NCBI RefSeq assembly: GCF_025136295.1
Contig: NZ_CP062788.1
Location: 620,001 to 684,000 of the forward strand
Length of the DNA: 64,000 nt
From: Aestuariispira ectoiniformans
GTDB taxonomy: Bacteria; Pseudomonadota; Alphaproteobacteria; UBA8366; Aestuariispiraceae
Reading direction: 5' to 3'
Both the position numbers and the translations under genes were made by a program. The notes under the pieces are model-generated. The model made no database searches, was not told the DNA's origin, and worked only from the letters and a program-made list of their open reading frames with translations. Positions 26,592 through 34,189 of this stretch are shown one piece after another. Numbering within the stretch: the first letter of the stretch is position 1; each line of letters begins with the position of its first letter.

Positions 26592-27371
26592 ATGCTGACC
26601 ACACGTATTATTCCCTGTCTGGATGTGAAGGATGGCCGCGTCGTCAAAGGCGTGAACTTCGTCGGCCTTCGCGATGCGGGCGATCCGGTTGAACAGGCGA
26701 AAATCTATGACGCCGCCGGTGCGGATGAGCTGTGCTTCCTGGACATCACGGCTTCCAGCGACAACCGCGAAACCATCTTTGATGTGGTCGCCCGCACGGC
26801 GGAAGAGGTGTTTATGCCGCTCACCGTCGGCGGTGGCGTGCGCACGGTCGACGATATCCGCAAGCTGTTGCTGGCAGGCGCCGACAAGGTCTCCATCAAT
26901 ACAGCCGCCGTCCACAATCCGGACTTCGTGCGCGAAGCCGCCGAACGCTTTGGGTCCCAATGCATCGTCGTGGCGATCGACGCCAAGACCGTTGCACCCG
27001 GAAAATGGGAAATCTTCACCCATGGCGGTCGCAAGGAAACCGGGCTGGACGCCGTTGAATGGTCCAAGAAAATGGTGGAACTGGGCGCGGGTGAGCTGCT
27101 GGTGACCTCCATGGATCGCGACGGCACCAAAGAAGGTTTCAATAACGAAATGAACCGGGCCATTGCCGATGCGGTTTCCGTGCCGGTAATCGCATCCGGT
27201 GGTGTCGGCAATCTGGATCATCTGGTGGAAGGGGTGACCAAGGGCCATGCCTCTGCCGTGTTGGCGGCATCGATCTTCCATTTCGGTGAATATACCATTG
27301 CCGAAGCCAAGGATCATATGACCAAGGCGGGGTTGACCGTGCGCCCGATCAGCCAGAAGGCGGGAGAATGA
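26592..27371 (+). CDS. hisF: Imidazole glycerol phosphate synthase, cyclase subunit HisF
   Basis: A 259-aa TIM-barrel cyclase that uses ammonia from HisH to form imidazoleglycerol phosphate and AICAR. It has the catalytic Asp in [18 protein letters not shown], then [43 protein letters not shown] with the second Asp, and [16 protein letters not shown]. The length and order are standard. The stop overlaps the following hisE ATG. Confidence 0.97.
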   Translation: MLTTRIIPCLDVKDGRVVKGVNFVGLRDAGDPVEQAKIYDAAGADELCFLDITASSDNRETIFDVVARTAEEVFMPLTVGGGVRTVDDIRKLLLAGADKVSINTAAVHNPDFVREAAERFGSQCIVVAIDAKTVAPGKWEIFTHGGRKETGLDAVEWSKKMVELGAGELLVTSMDRDGTKEGFNNEMNRAIADAVSVPVIASGGVGNLDHLVEGVTKGHASAVLAASIFHFGEYTIAEAKDHMTKAGLTVRPISQKAGE

Positions 27372-27703
27372 CCATGAGCAGCGACTGGCAGGTTCTGGAA
27401 GACCTTTTCGCCACGATTGAAAGCCGCAAGGGAGGCGATCCCGAGACCTCGCACACCGCGCGTCTTTTCTCCAAAGGCACGGCCAAAATTGCCCAGAAAG
27501 TGGGGGAGGAAGGCGTTGAGGTGGTGATCGAGGCGATGAAGGGGGACGGCGAGAAGCTGACCTCGGAAAGCGCCGATCTTTTATTCCACCTGATGGTGCT
27601 TTGGGCTGATCAGGGCCTGACGCCGCAGGATGTGATCGCCGAACTGGCCCGCCGTCAGGGCATTTCCGGCATCGCCGAAAAACAGTCGCGCCCAAAAGAC
27701 TGA
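27368..27703 (+). CDS. hisE: Phosphoribosyl-ATP pyrophosphatase HisE
   Basis: A 111-aa MazG-like pyrophosphohydrolase, second step of histidine synthesis. The metal-binding pattern is [17 protein letters not shown] followed by [17 protein letters not shown]. HisI is not fused. The ATG at 27368 overlaps the hisF stop (ATGA); an ATG six bases later has better spacing to GGGAG and may be the true start. It completes the hisB-H-A-F-E cluster; the other his genes are outside the window. Confidence 0.95.
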   Translation: MTMSSDWQVLEDLFATIESRKGGDPETSHTARLFSKGTAKIAQKVGEEGVEVVIEAMKGDGEKLTSESADLLFHLMVLWADQGLTPQDVIAELARRQGISGIAEKQSRPKD

Positions 27704-27750
27704 TCGGCAATACTGACGCAAAGAACCTATCCAGACACAGGGGAAGACAG

Positions 27751-28119
27751 ATGCCTTACGACGATCAGAATATCTTCGCGAAAATCCTGCGGGGCGAAAT
27801 CCCCTGCAACAAGGTCTATGAAGACGATTTCGCCCTGGCTTTCCATGACATCAACCCGCTGGCGCCCTGCCATGTGCTGGTGATCCCGAAAGGGGCCTAT
27901 GTCTCCCTCGATGATTTCTCCGACAAGGCAACGGATGCCGAAATCGCAGGCTTTATTCGTGCGGTCGGTCATGTGGCGCGCGAACAGGGCGTCCATGAAA
28001 GCGGCTATCGTATCCTTGCCAACCATGGCCGCGATGCTCATCAGGAAGTGCCCCACCTGCATATCCATATCTTCGGCAAGCGCGACATGAAGGGCATGCT
28101 GGCCAAGGCACCGGCCTGA
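27751..28119 (+). CDS. HIT family protein (HinT-like nucleotide hydrolase)
   Basis: A 122-aa histidine-triad protein, with AKILRGEIPCNKVYEDD at the N-terminus and the catalytic HxHxHxx motif in PHLHIHIFGKRDMKGML. Family members hydrolyse adenosine phosphoramidates or related nucleotides in the cytoplasm. A site GGGGAAGA precedes the ATG. It often follows hisE in alphaproteobacteria. Confidence 0.94.
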   Translation: MPYDDQNIFAKILRGEIPCNKVYEDDFALAFHDINPLAPCHVLVIPKGAYVSLDDFSDKATDAEIAGFIRAVGHVAREQGVHESGYRILANHGRDAHQEVPHLHIHIFGKRDMKGMLAKAPA

Positions 28120-28125
28120 ACCGCT

Positions 28126-28614
28126 ATGCAGCCGTCCTTTGAGACGGACCGCCTGATCCTGCGTCCGCGTGGCTTACAGGATCTGGACGCCTGTCTTGCC
28201 ATGGACCGGCAGCCCGGTGTGACCAAATTCATTGAAGGCCCGTGGGACGACCCCGTTCGTCACCGGACCTTTGTTTTGGACCGGATCACAAGGGCCTATC
28301 CGCCGGGGCAGGGATATTGGTCGATCTTTGAGAAAGACAATCCCGACCGGTTTATCGGCTGGGTCCTGCTGATCCCGGATAGGGATGACGTGGAAATCGG
28401 CTGGCGGTTGATCCCTGACTGCTGGGGCCGGGGCTATGCGACTGAGGCGGCTCGGCCGGTGCTGGCCCATGCCTTATCAACCTTGGAACTGTCGCGGGTG
28501 ATTGCCGATATCCACCCGGATAATGCAGGGTCGATCGGCGTGGCGGAAAAGATCGGCATGCGGCCGACGGGAGAGGCTGGTGATTTCTATATCCGTTACG
28601 TTGCGCCAGTGTAG
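28126..28614 (+). CDS. GNAT family N-acetyltransferase
   Basis: A 162-aa acetyltransferase of the RimJ/RimL type. FETDRLILRPRGLQDLDACLAM begins the fold, VEIGWRLIPDCWGRGYATEAARPVLAHAL is the acetyl-CoA binding motif A, and VIADIHPDNAGSIGVAEKIGM is motif B. The acceptor is unknown. It starts 6 nt after the HIT gene, so the two may be co-transcribed. Confidence 0.88.
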   Translation: MQPSFETDRLILRPRGLQDLDACLAMDRQPGVTKFIEGPWDDPVRHRTFVLDRITRAYPPGQGYWSIFEKDNPDRFIGWVLLIPDRDDVEIGWRLIPDCWGRGYATEAARPVLAHALSTLELSRVIADIHPDNAGSIGVAEKIGMRPTGEAGDFYIRYVAPV

Positions 28615-29273
28615 GAAGCAGGGCCTTCGGTTCATTTCTATATAAGTTACCTCAAACGCTTAATTTGTGAGCATGACCCAAATATGGGTTGCGGTATTGA
28701 GGTAGATACTGTTCTTTATTGCGAGATGCCATTGAATAGCGGATGGAAGGCAATCTTCCAGTCGGAAACAGGCATCAATAGTCCCGTTGAACAGGTTGAT
28801 CTGTTGAACGGGGAATGTCAGCTGGAGACAGGCCCATGTGGGAAACAGTAATTCCTGCCTATGTAACACAGGATTGGGGCATCCGGATGCCGGGGTTACA
28901 GGATGACGGTCGCTTTGGAGAATTTCAAAGGGGCGTCCTGCCGGACCGATGTTGTTGTTGTTGACGTTCGTCCTGTGTCTGAAATCCAGGACATGATATT
29001 CGGCTCAATGGCCTGATATCCTTCCCAGATCATCGTCCAAAGAATCCGGATGATGCGAGGGAAATTTCCCAAAATATTGCGTCTGAATTCAAATATTTGA
29101 AGGCGTAGAGCTGTCTGCCTCTTCAGGTGTGCGGTTGCGTGTCGCCTATCCGATTTATCGTGAAGGAAGGGCTGGTTGACGAAGGTCGGCCTTGGCCTCT
29201 TCCGATAACGGTCGGTGTCGGCAACGCGTTTCACCCCGAAGGGAACAGCAGACACAGAAATAGGAGTGTTATC
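28615..29273. other. 659-nt stretch with only short frames, possibly a decayed gene region
   Basis: No long credible gene. The plus strand holds short open frames in different registers: 28684-28851 (55 codons, MGCGIEVDTVLYCEMPL...), one from the ATG at 28834, and 28903-29016 (37 codons, MTVALENFKGASC...). The minus strand is open over 28896-29342 and its translation also looks protein-like. None has a convincing ribosome site. The switching frames may mark a broken gene or lineage-specific small peptides. Confidence 0.35.
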
Positions 29274-29591
29274 GTGGCGAAATTTGCATTTATTTACCGG
29301 GGTGGGGACAGTTTTGAAAACAGAGAAGAAGGCCAGGCGCATATGGCCAGATGGCTTGCCTGGGCGGAAAGTCTGGGGGCTGCCTATATCTATCCCGGCA
29401 TGCCATTTTCCCGTTCGGTTACGGTTCAGGCTTCGGGCGTGACCGAAGGCAGCGGCGCTGTCCCTGTATCAGGGTTCAGTGTTGTGGAAGCCGAGACTTT
29501 GGACGAGGCTCAGGGGATGGCACAATCCTGCCCGCATCTGGATATTGGCGGCGATATTATTGTGGCGGAAGGCATCGACATAAAAATTTGA
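29274..29591 (+). CDS. YCII-like domain protein
   Basis: A 105-aa small protein beginning with GTG, seven bases after AGGAG. Its sequence (AKFAFIYRGG, then MARWLAWAESLG, SRSVTVQASG, GFSVVEAETLDEAQGMAQSCPHLDIGGDIIVAEGI) has the ferredoxin-like pattern of YCII/DGPF proteins, including the late DEA...A..CP segment. The molecular function of these proteins is mostly unknown. It is not clearly linked to its neighbours. Confidence 0.8.
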   Translation: MAKFAFIYRGGDSFENREEGQAHMARWLAWAESLGAAYIYPGMPFSRSVTVQASGVTEGSGAVPVSGFSVVEAETLDEAQGMAQSCPHLDIGGDIIVAEGIDIKI

Positions 29592-29651
29592 GGTACCGCC
29601 GACCGTGACCTCAGCAATTTTAGGTCGATTACAGGAATGAAAAATAGGTAT

Positions 29652-29678
29652 GGTGCCTTCCCCGGTGGTGAAGGCACC
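29652..29678. terminator. Hairpin between the YCII gene and a mini-membrane protein gene
   Basis: A perfect 9-bp inverted repeat GGTGCCTTC/GAAGGCACC with a 9-nt loop lies between the two converging genes. The T-tract is weak (TTCTATA), so it may end either transcript or only stabilise a 3' end. Confidence 0.5.
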
Positions 29679-29707
29679 TTCTATACGCTGTCAGATAACG
29701 CGAGATG

Positions 29708-29866
29708 CTATTTGGCGCTCCACGCGCCGATCTGCAGAACCAGGAGCGGCAGCAGGATCATGGCGACCCAGAAAACAACTTCGGTGATGGCGATCATGGA
29801 CCCGGCATAGGCCAGGATGACAACAAGGCCTGCCAGGACCAGCAGGATCGGTTTCAATGCGTTCAT
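29708..29866 (-). CDS. Small two-helix membrane protein, paralogue 1
   Basis: A 52-aa hydrophobic protein too short for routine calling. Its sequence runs MNALKPILLVLAGLVVILAY followed by a second helix with VVFWVAMILLPLLVLQ and ends GAWSAK. It aligns with the next gene upstream on the same strand (29975-30178): shared VILxYA, VFWxAMI and W.SAK. I do not recognise a family. The pair probably encodes small inner-membrane proteins of unknown role. Confidence 0.65.
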   Translation of the reverse strand: MNALKPILLVLAGLVVILAYAGSMIAITEVVFWVAMILLPLLVLQIGAWSAK

Positions 29867-29974
29867 AACAGCCTCCTCACGCAGCAGAGCTTTTCAATCT
29901 GCCTGCATGTTTAGCCTGTTACGGAAAAGCCCGCGTTGACGCAGGTCAAAGGATCACTGTTTGCCGAAACGGCC

Positions 29975-30178
29975 TTAACAGCCTTTGGCCGAGGACCAGT
30001 AGAACATGTTGATCATGGCGAGTGGCCACATGATCATGGCGATCCAGAAAACCGCTTCCAGGCCGAAAACCATCGTGGCGGCATAGCCGAGGATCACGGA
30101 AACACCGGTCAGCGCCAATACGATCGCTTTCATGCCTTCACCCATCTCGGAGAGGGTGGCTTTGATTTTATTCAGCAT
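29975..30178 (-). CDS. Small two-helix membrane protein, paralogue 2
   Basis: A 67-aa protein with an amphipathic N-terminus (MLNKIKATLSEMGEGMKA) and two hydrophobic stretches, IVLALTGVSVILGYAATMVFG and VFWIAMIMWPLAMINMFYW, ending SSAKGC. It is paralogous to the 52-aa protein downstream. Both lie on the minus strand after the MFS gene and may belong to its transcript, though a terminator-like hairpin lies between. Confidence 0.65.
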   Translation of the reverse strand: MLNKIKATLSEMGEGMKAIVLALTGVSVILGYAATMVFGLEAVFWIAMIMWPLAMINMFYWSSAKGC

Positions 30179-30286
30179 GGGAAAAGCCCTTTATGTCTTA
30201 TATCCGTCCATCTGCCGGGGGATATAAAACAGCCGGGCACAGCGCGCCATGCGGACAGATGTCGCACCCCGGCAGTCGGATAAGGA

Positions 30287-30316
30287 AAGGGCGGCCCGAG
30301 GGTCTGGGCCGCCCTT
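30287..30316 (-). terminator. Terminator downstream of the MFS gene
   Basis: An 11-bp GC-rich inverted repeat AAGGGCGGCCC/GGGCCGCCCTT 27 nt beyond the MFS stop. On the minus strand CTTTCCTT follows the stem. Confidence 0.65.
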
Positions 30317-30342
30317 GTCCGACAGGTGTTGTCGGTTAGTCG

Positions 30343-31602
30343 TTATTCCGCCGGCTGGGGCAGGGCGGATACCTTGCCCAGGACCACTTCGTTGCCGGGT
30401 TTCGGATCGCTTGGCACATTCAGCGCCAGGATCAGGGAAATCACCGCCATGATCGCACCTGCGGCAAAGACCCAGCCGGAATTCTGTTCCCACAGGAACA
30501 CGCCGAACAGCACCGGGATCACCACAGCCGCAATATGGTTGATGGAAAAACTGACGCCTGAGGACGACGCAATATCCTTGGGATCCGCGATCTTCTGGAA
30601 ATAGCTTTTCTGTGCGATTGCAAAGGCAAAGAAGAGATGGTCGATCACATAGAGGATGGCGGCGATCCAGGCTTCCTGAACCAGGGCATAGCCCGTGAAT
30701 ACCGCGATCAGCCCCAGATATTCGCAGATCAGCGCCTTGCGTTCCCCCCATTTGGCGATATAGCCGCCGATCTTCGGTGCCAGCCAGATGGAAATGGCAT
30801 GGTTCACCAGATAGAGGAGGGTAATCGTTGCGGCATCGTAACCGAATTTCTGAACCATCATGAAACCGGCGAAGACGATGAAGATCTGACGCCGCGCACC
30901 GCCCATGAAGGTCAGGGCGTAGAATAGCCAGTAACGCTTACGCAGCACCATTTTCTTATGCTGGGCTTCCTGGCCTTCGTAGTTGGGGAAGGCGGCAATC
31001 ACGAAAAACACGATGGCAATGGTCAGCGCGCCTGCGATGGCATAGATCCAGGCATAGTCGAGGCCGAGGAACTCCAGCACCAGCCAGATCAGGGCATAGG
31101 CCACCAGCGATGTCATCGAGCGCGCCGAAATCTGCCGTCCCATGGCCTTCGGGGCATTCTCCTTGTTGACCCATTGCAGGGTCAGCGACATCTGCATGGT
31201 CTCGTAATAGTGAAAGCCGAAGGACATAAGCACGGTCGTGGCATAAAGCCCGATGACGCTGGGAAAAGCCCCGGTGAGTGCGACGCCCAGGCCCAGCAGC
31301 ACCATGGCAAAAAGCGCCAGCGTGCGTTCCTTCATGACGAAAAGCAGCAGCAATGCACTGACCGCCAGCAGGCCGGGGATTTCGCGCAAAGACTGCAGGA
31401 TGCCGATTTCCGCACCGGTAAAGGCCGCGCGTTCCACGGCGAAATTGTTCAGGAGGCTCATCCAGGTGGCAAAGGAAAGCGGCATGGCCGCGGCCAGGAT
31501 GATGAGGCAGCCCTGCGGCGTGCGCCAGACCTCCGGCTTCAGGTAATGCGTGATCGCTTGCATAATCGTTGGTCCAAACCCATCGGAAATTTTGTCATTC
31601 AT
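30343..31602 (-). CDS. Major facilitator superfamily transporter
   Basis: A 419-aa inner-membrane transporter with about 12 hydrophobic segments, including ALLLLFVMKERTLALFAMVL early and IAAVVIPVLFGVFLW late. A charged loop after TM6 (NYEGQEAQHKKMVLRKRYW) separates the halves. The substrate cannot be read from the sequence. It is divergent from an AraC-type regulator across 56 nt, which makes the regulator the likely controller of this transporter. Confidence 0.88.
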   Translation of the reverse strand: MNDKISDGFGPTIMQAITHYLKPEVWRTPQGCLIILAAAMPLSFATWMSLLNNFAVERAAFTGAEIGILQSLREIPGLLAVSALLLLFVMKERTLALFAMVLLGLGVALTGAFPSVIGLYATTVLMSFGFHYYETMQMSLTLQWVNKENAPKAMGRQISARSMTSLVAYALIWLVLEFLGLDYAWIYAIAGALTIAIVFFVIAAFPNYEGQEAQHKKMVLRKRYWLFYALTFMGGARRQIFIVFAGFMMVQKFGYDAATITLLYLVNHAISIWLAPKIGGYIAKWGERKALICEYLGLIAVFTGYALVQEAWIAAILYVIDHLFFAFAIAQKSYFQKIADPKDIASSSGVSFSINHIAAVVIPVLFGVFLWEQNSGWVFAAGAIMAVISLILALNVPSDPKPGNEVVLGKVSALPQPAE

Positions 31603-31658
31603 TGGTGTGAGCCTAATCTAAGGCTTGGGAAAACGGCTGTCTCACGCTATTCTGACAA

Positions 31659-32462
31659 ATGATGTCGATAAACGGACAAAATCCGGGCCCGCTTGTCGGG
31701 CCACCCATAGACGGCCTAACGGATCAACTGGTTCGCCCTGTCGTTGTGCGCGGGTCGGATATGCGGCCTGGTCGGCGGATTACGGCCCATGCCCATGACT
31801 GGGGACAGCTTCTTTATGCGGCTGAAGGGGTGATGGCGGTCTATACCGGTCAGGGAAATTGGGTGGTGCCGCCGGAACGCGCGGTCTGGATACCGCCCCG
31901 GACCGATCACGGTCTCTATGCCCCCCATGGCGTCAAATTCCGCAGTTTGCATGTGGGATTGGAGTTCTGCCGCCTGATGGCCAACCACTGCTATGTCATG
32001 GCGGTGTCGTCTGTGATGCGGGAAATGCTGGTTCGTTCGGCGGACCTTCCGAAAGACTATGACGAGGATGGGCCGGATGGCCGCTTCATGCGGGTGATCA
32101 TTGACCAGATGGTGGCGGCAAAGCCCGTGCCGCTTCATTTGCCGATGCCGGGCGACCTCAGGCTCGTGCAGATCACGGAGGCTCTGGTGGCAGACCCCTC
32201 CGACAGTCGCGGCCTGGAGGATTTCGCCCGTGACGTGGGGGCCAGTTCCCGCACATTGGCGCGGCTGTTCGACCGGGAGTTGGGCATGACCTTCCGCCAA
32301 TGGCGCCAGCAGCGCCGCCTCATGGCCTCGCTGGAAATGCTGGCGGCAGGCGAGGCGGTGACCTCGGTTGCGCTGGACCTGGGATATGACAGCCCCAGCG
32401 CCTTTATTGCCATGTTCAAACGCACATTGGGTGTCACCCCGACGGCCTATTTCGGGAGATGA
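31659..32462 (+). CDS. AraC family transcriptional regulator
   Basis: A 267-aa regulator with an N-terminal cupin-like sensor domain (HAHDWGQLLYAAEGVMAVYT, WVVPPERAVWIPPRTDHGLYA) and a C-terminal double helix-turn-helix: EDFARDVGASSRTLARLFDRELGMTFRQWRQQRRLM, then VALDLGYDSPSAFIAMFKRTLGVTPTAYF. An ATG three bases downstream is an alternative start. It shares a short intergenic region with the MFS gene, suggesting local control of that transporter. Confidence 0.93.
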   Translation: MMSINGQNPGPLVGPPIDGLTDQLVRPVVVRGSDMRPGRRITAHAHDWGQLLYAAEGVMAVYTGQGNWVVPPERAVWIPPRTDHGLYAPHGVKFRSLHVGLEFCRLMANHCYVMAVSSVMREMLVRSADLPKDYDEDGPDGRFMRVIIDQMVAAKPVPLHLPMPGDLRLVQITEALVADPSDSRGLEDFARDVGASSRTLARLFDRELGMTFRQWRQQRRLMASLEMLAAGEAVTSVALDLGYDSPSAFIAMFKRTLGVTPTAYFGR

Positions 32463-32515
32463 GTTCCTTCGAATATTGAGATTTCTCATAATCCATTTGA
32501 AAAATGATATTTAAA

Positions 32516-32545
32516 AGCATATTTTAAAGCATAGTTATGAGCATA
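32516..32545 (+). promoter_or_regulatory. Three AGCATA direct repeats spaced 12 bp upstream of relBE
   Basis: AGCATA occurs at 32516, 32528 and 32540, exactly 12 bp apart, in an AT-rich region 36-65 bp before the antitoxin start. The first and third extend to AGCATATTTT. Evenly phased repeats are typical of autoregulatory operators bound by toxin-antitoxin complexes; that role is inferred. Confidence 0.5.
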
Positions 32546-32580
32546 TTTTTTGGTTGGTATTGTGGAATCGAGGCTTCACT

Positions 32581-32820
32581 ATGCGTGAAATTCTATCAAA
32601 TCTGGTTACGAGTATGACAGACCTGCGCCGCGACCCCACACCTGTCGTGGAGGCAGGCCAGCCGGTGGCCGTCTTGAACCGGAACAAGCCGGTATCATAC
32701 ATGGTTCCGGCGGATATCTATGAAGCCATGCTGGATGCGCTAGAGGATATTGACGATCTGAAACTGGTCCGCGAGCGGGCGGACGAAGAGACGGTCGAAG
32801 TCAGCCTTGATGACCTATAA
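32581..32820 (+). CDS. Antitoxin, RelB/Phd-YefM (StbD-like) type
   Basis: A 79-aa antitoxin with an N-terminal DNA-binding fold (REILSNLVTSMTDLRRDPTPVVE, VAVLNRNKPVSYMVPADIYEAM) and an acidic C-terminal tail (DDLKLVRERADEETVEVSLDDL) expected to wrap the toxin. The start at 32581 matches the family; the frame is open nine codons upstream. It overlaps the toxin gene by 11 nt. Confidence 0.9.
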   Translation: MREILSNLVTSMTDLRRDPTPVVEAGQPVAVLNRNKPVSYMVPADIYEAMLDALEDIDDLKLVRERADEETVEVSLDDL

Positions 32821-33103
32821 GCTTGAATTCAATAAGTCGGCCCTCAAGGAATGGAGTAAGCTGGAGGCGACGACCAAGGCGCAATTCAAGAAGAAACTCG
32901 CGGAGCGTCTCGAACATCCGGAAGTGCCCGCCAGCCGTCTGCGTATGTCCGACAATGCCTATAAAATTAAGCTGCGAAATTCCGGCTATCGCCTTGTCTA
33001 TACCGTAGACAACGACCGTATTGTCGTGACGGTCGTTGCCGTTGGAAAACGTAACCGTAACGTCGTCTACAAGGCTGCGAAGACGCGCCTGAAAAACACC
33101 TGA
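32810..33103 (+). CDS. relE: RelE-type mRNA interferase toxin
   Basis: A 97-aa ribosome-dependent endoribonuclease very like E. coli RelE: MTYKLEFNKSALKEWSKL, then YKIKLRNSGYRLVY and VVAVGKRNRNVVY. The catalytic residues of RelE are all present at the same numbers: Lys52, Lys54, Arg61, Arg81 and Tyr87. It is therefore predicted to be active. A TTG one codon before the ATG is not needed as a start. It follows its antitoxin with an overlap, in an accessory stretch. Confidence 0.93.
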   Translation: MTYKLEFNKSALKEWSKLEATTKAQFKKKLAERLEHPEVPASRLRMSDNAYKIKLRNSGYRLVYTVDNDRIVVTVVAVGKRNRNVVYKAAKTRLKNT

Positions 33104-33127
33104 GTAGACTTTAACCGTCGCTGGTTT

Positions 33128-33421
33128 CTACCCGTGATGGCCGCCGATTTCGCCTTCCTTGAACAGGCTGTCGCGCAGTTCCTTGTCCATCACGGGGTCG
33201 CGGCGGCGGATCCATTCCAGCACCATGGCCGCATGTTCCTTTTCCTCGTCCCGGTTATGGGCCAGGATTTTCTTCAATTCCGGGTCCTTGCAGGCGTCTA
33301 CCCGCTGGTTATACCAGTCGACGGCTTCCAGTTCCTCCATCAGGGAGACGATCGCGCGATGCATGTCGCGGGTCTCGTCGGACAGTTCGGAAATGGGTTC
33401 GTGATAACCTTCGTTCGACAT
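33128..33421 (-). CDS. EncFtn-like (encapsulated ferritin type) protein
   Basis: A 97-aa helical protein closely resembling the encapsulated ferritin of Rhodospirillum rubrum: RDMHRAIVSLMEELEAVDWY holds the first metal-binding glutamates and the Trp/Tyr, and ILAHNRDEEKEHAAMVLEW holds the ExxH ligand set. EncFtn proteins form annular decamers that oxidise iron and normally ride inside an encapsulin shell. Here no encapsulin gene is nearby, and the C-terminus (LFKEGEIGGHHG) lacks the usual extension that targets cargo to the shell. The gene stands alone between relBE and grpE. Confidence 0.88.
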   Translation of the reverse strand: MSNEGYHEPISELSDETRDMHRAIVSLMEELEAVDWYNQRVDACKDPELKKILAHNRDEEKEHAAMVLEWIRRRDPVMDKELRDSLFKEGEIGGHHG

Positions 33422-33497
33422 CAGCCAGATCCCCTTGTTCTTTGTGGATGAGGTTAGTCTAGCCCTGAAAGCACATTGAAATGAAGTGACATAAGAC

Positions 33498-33533
33498 AAA
33501 AAAGCCGCGGAACCTGTCATCCCGCGGCTTTTT
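33498..33533 (-). terminator. Terminator downstream of grpE
   Basis: The stem GCCGCGG/CCGCGGC is flanked by six A's and six T's, 22 nt beyond the grpE stop. It is a strong bidirectional intrinsic terminator. Confidence 0.85.
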
Positions 33534-33554
33534 GATATCGGTCGGTTGGAAGGC

Positions 33555-34175
33555 TTAGGCGGTGGTGTCCACCGATGCGCCTTCTTCCGGATCGCCTTTG
33601 GCAACCACGACCATGGCCGGGCGCAGCAGACGGTCGGCCAGCACGTAACCGGCCTGCAGGACCTGCACGACGGTTCCGGCGGGCTGGCCGGTGCCTTCGG
33701 CCTCCGACATGGCCTGGTGAAGCTGGTAGTCGAATTTCTCACCCTGCGGATTTACACGCTGGATGTTTACTTTTTCAAAGGCGTCGAGAAGCTGTTTCTC
33801 GGTCATCTCGATGCCCATGACCATATTCTTGATCTGGTCGTCGCCCTGTGCCAGATCGCCCGGGATGGCTTCCAGCGCGCGGCGCAGGTTGTCTGCCACC
33901 GGCAGCAATTCCTTGGCCAGCGGCGAGACCGCATATTTCTGGCCATCCTGGCGTTCCTTGTCGGCGCGGCGGCGGACGTTTTCCACCTCGGCCAGCGCAC
34001 GCATCAGACGGTCCTTCAATTCGGAGTTTTCCGCCTGCAGCTTGTCGAGCACCGCCAGCTCGGAGTTCTCTGCCTCACCCGTTTGGGTATCGTTAGCAGG
34101 AACGTCCTCTTCGGTGGCATGCACGTCTGCCTGATTTTCGACGTCTGCGTCCTGTACTTTCTTCTCTTCGCTCAT
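33555..34175 (-). CDS. grpE: Nucleotide exchange factor GrpE
   Basis: A 206-aa DnaK co-chaperone. The acidic N-terminal tail is followed by a long coiled coil (LDKLQAENSELKDRLMRALAEVENVRRRADKE) and a beta domain with VNPQGEKFDYQLHQAMSE, VVQVLQAGYVLADRLLRPAMVVVAKG. The start at 34175 (MSEEKK) has AAGGA ten bases upstream; an in-frame ATG at 34193 overlaps the hrcA stop and would add six residues. It lies directly downstream of hrcA. Confidence 0.96.
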   Translation of the reverse strand: MSEEKKVQDADVENQADVHATEEDVPANDTQTGEAENSELAVLDKLQAENSELKDRLMRALAEVENVRRRADKERQDGQKYAVSPLAKELLPVADNLRRALEAIPGDLAQGDDQIKNMVMGIEMTEKQLLDAFEKVNIQRVNPQGEKFDYQLHQAMSEAEGTGQPAGTVVQVLQAGYVLADRLLRPAMVVVAKGDPEEGASVDTTA

Positions 34176-34189
34176 GCGCTTTGAATCCT

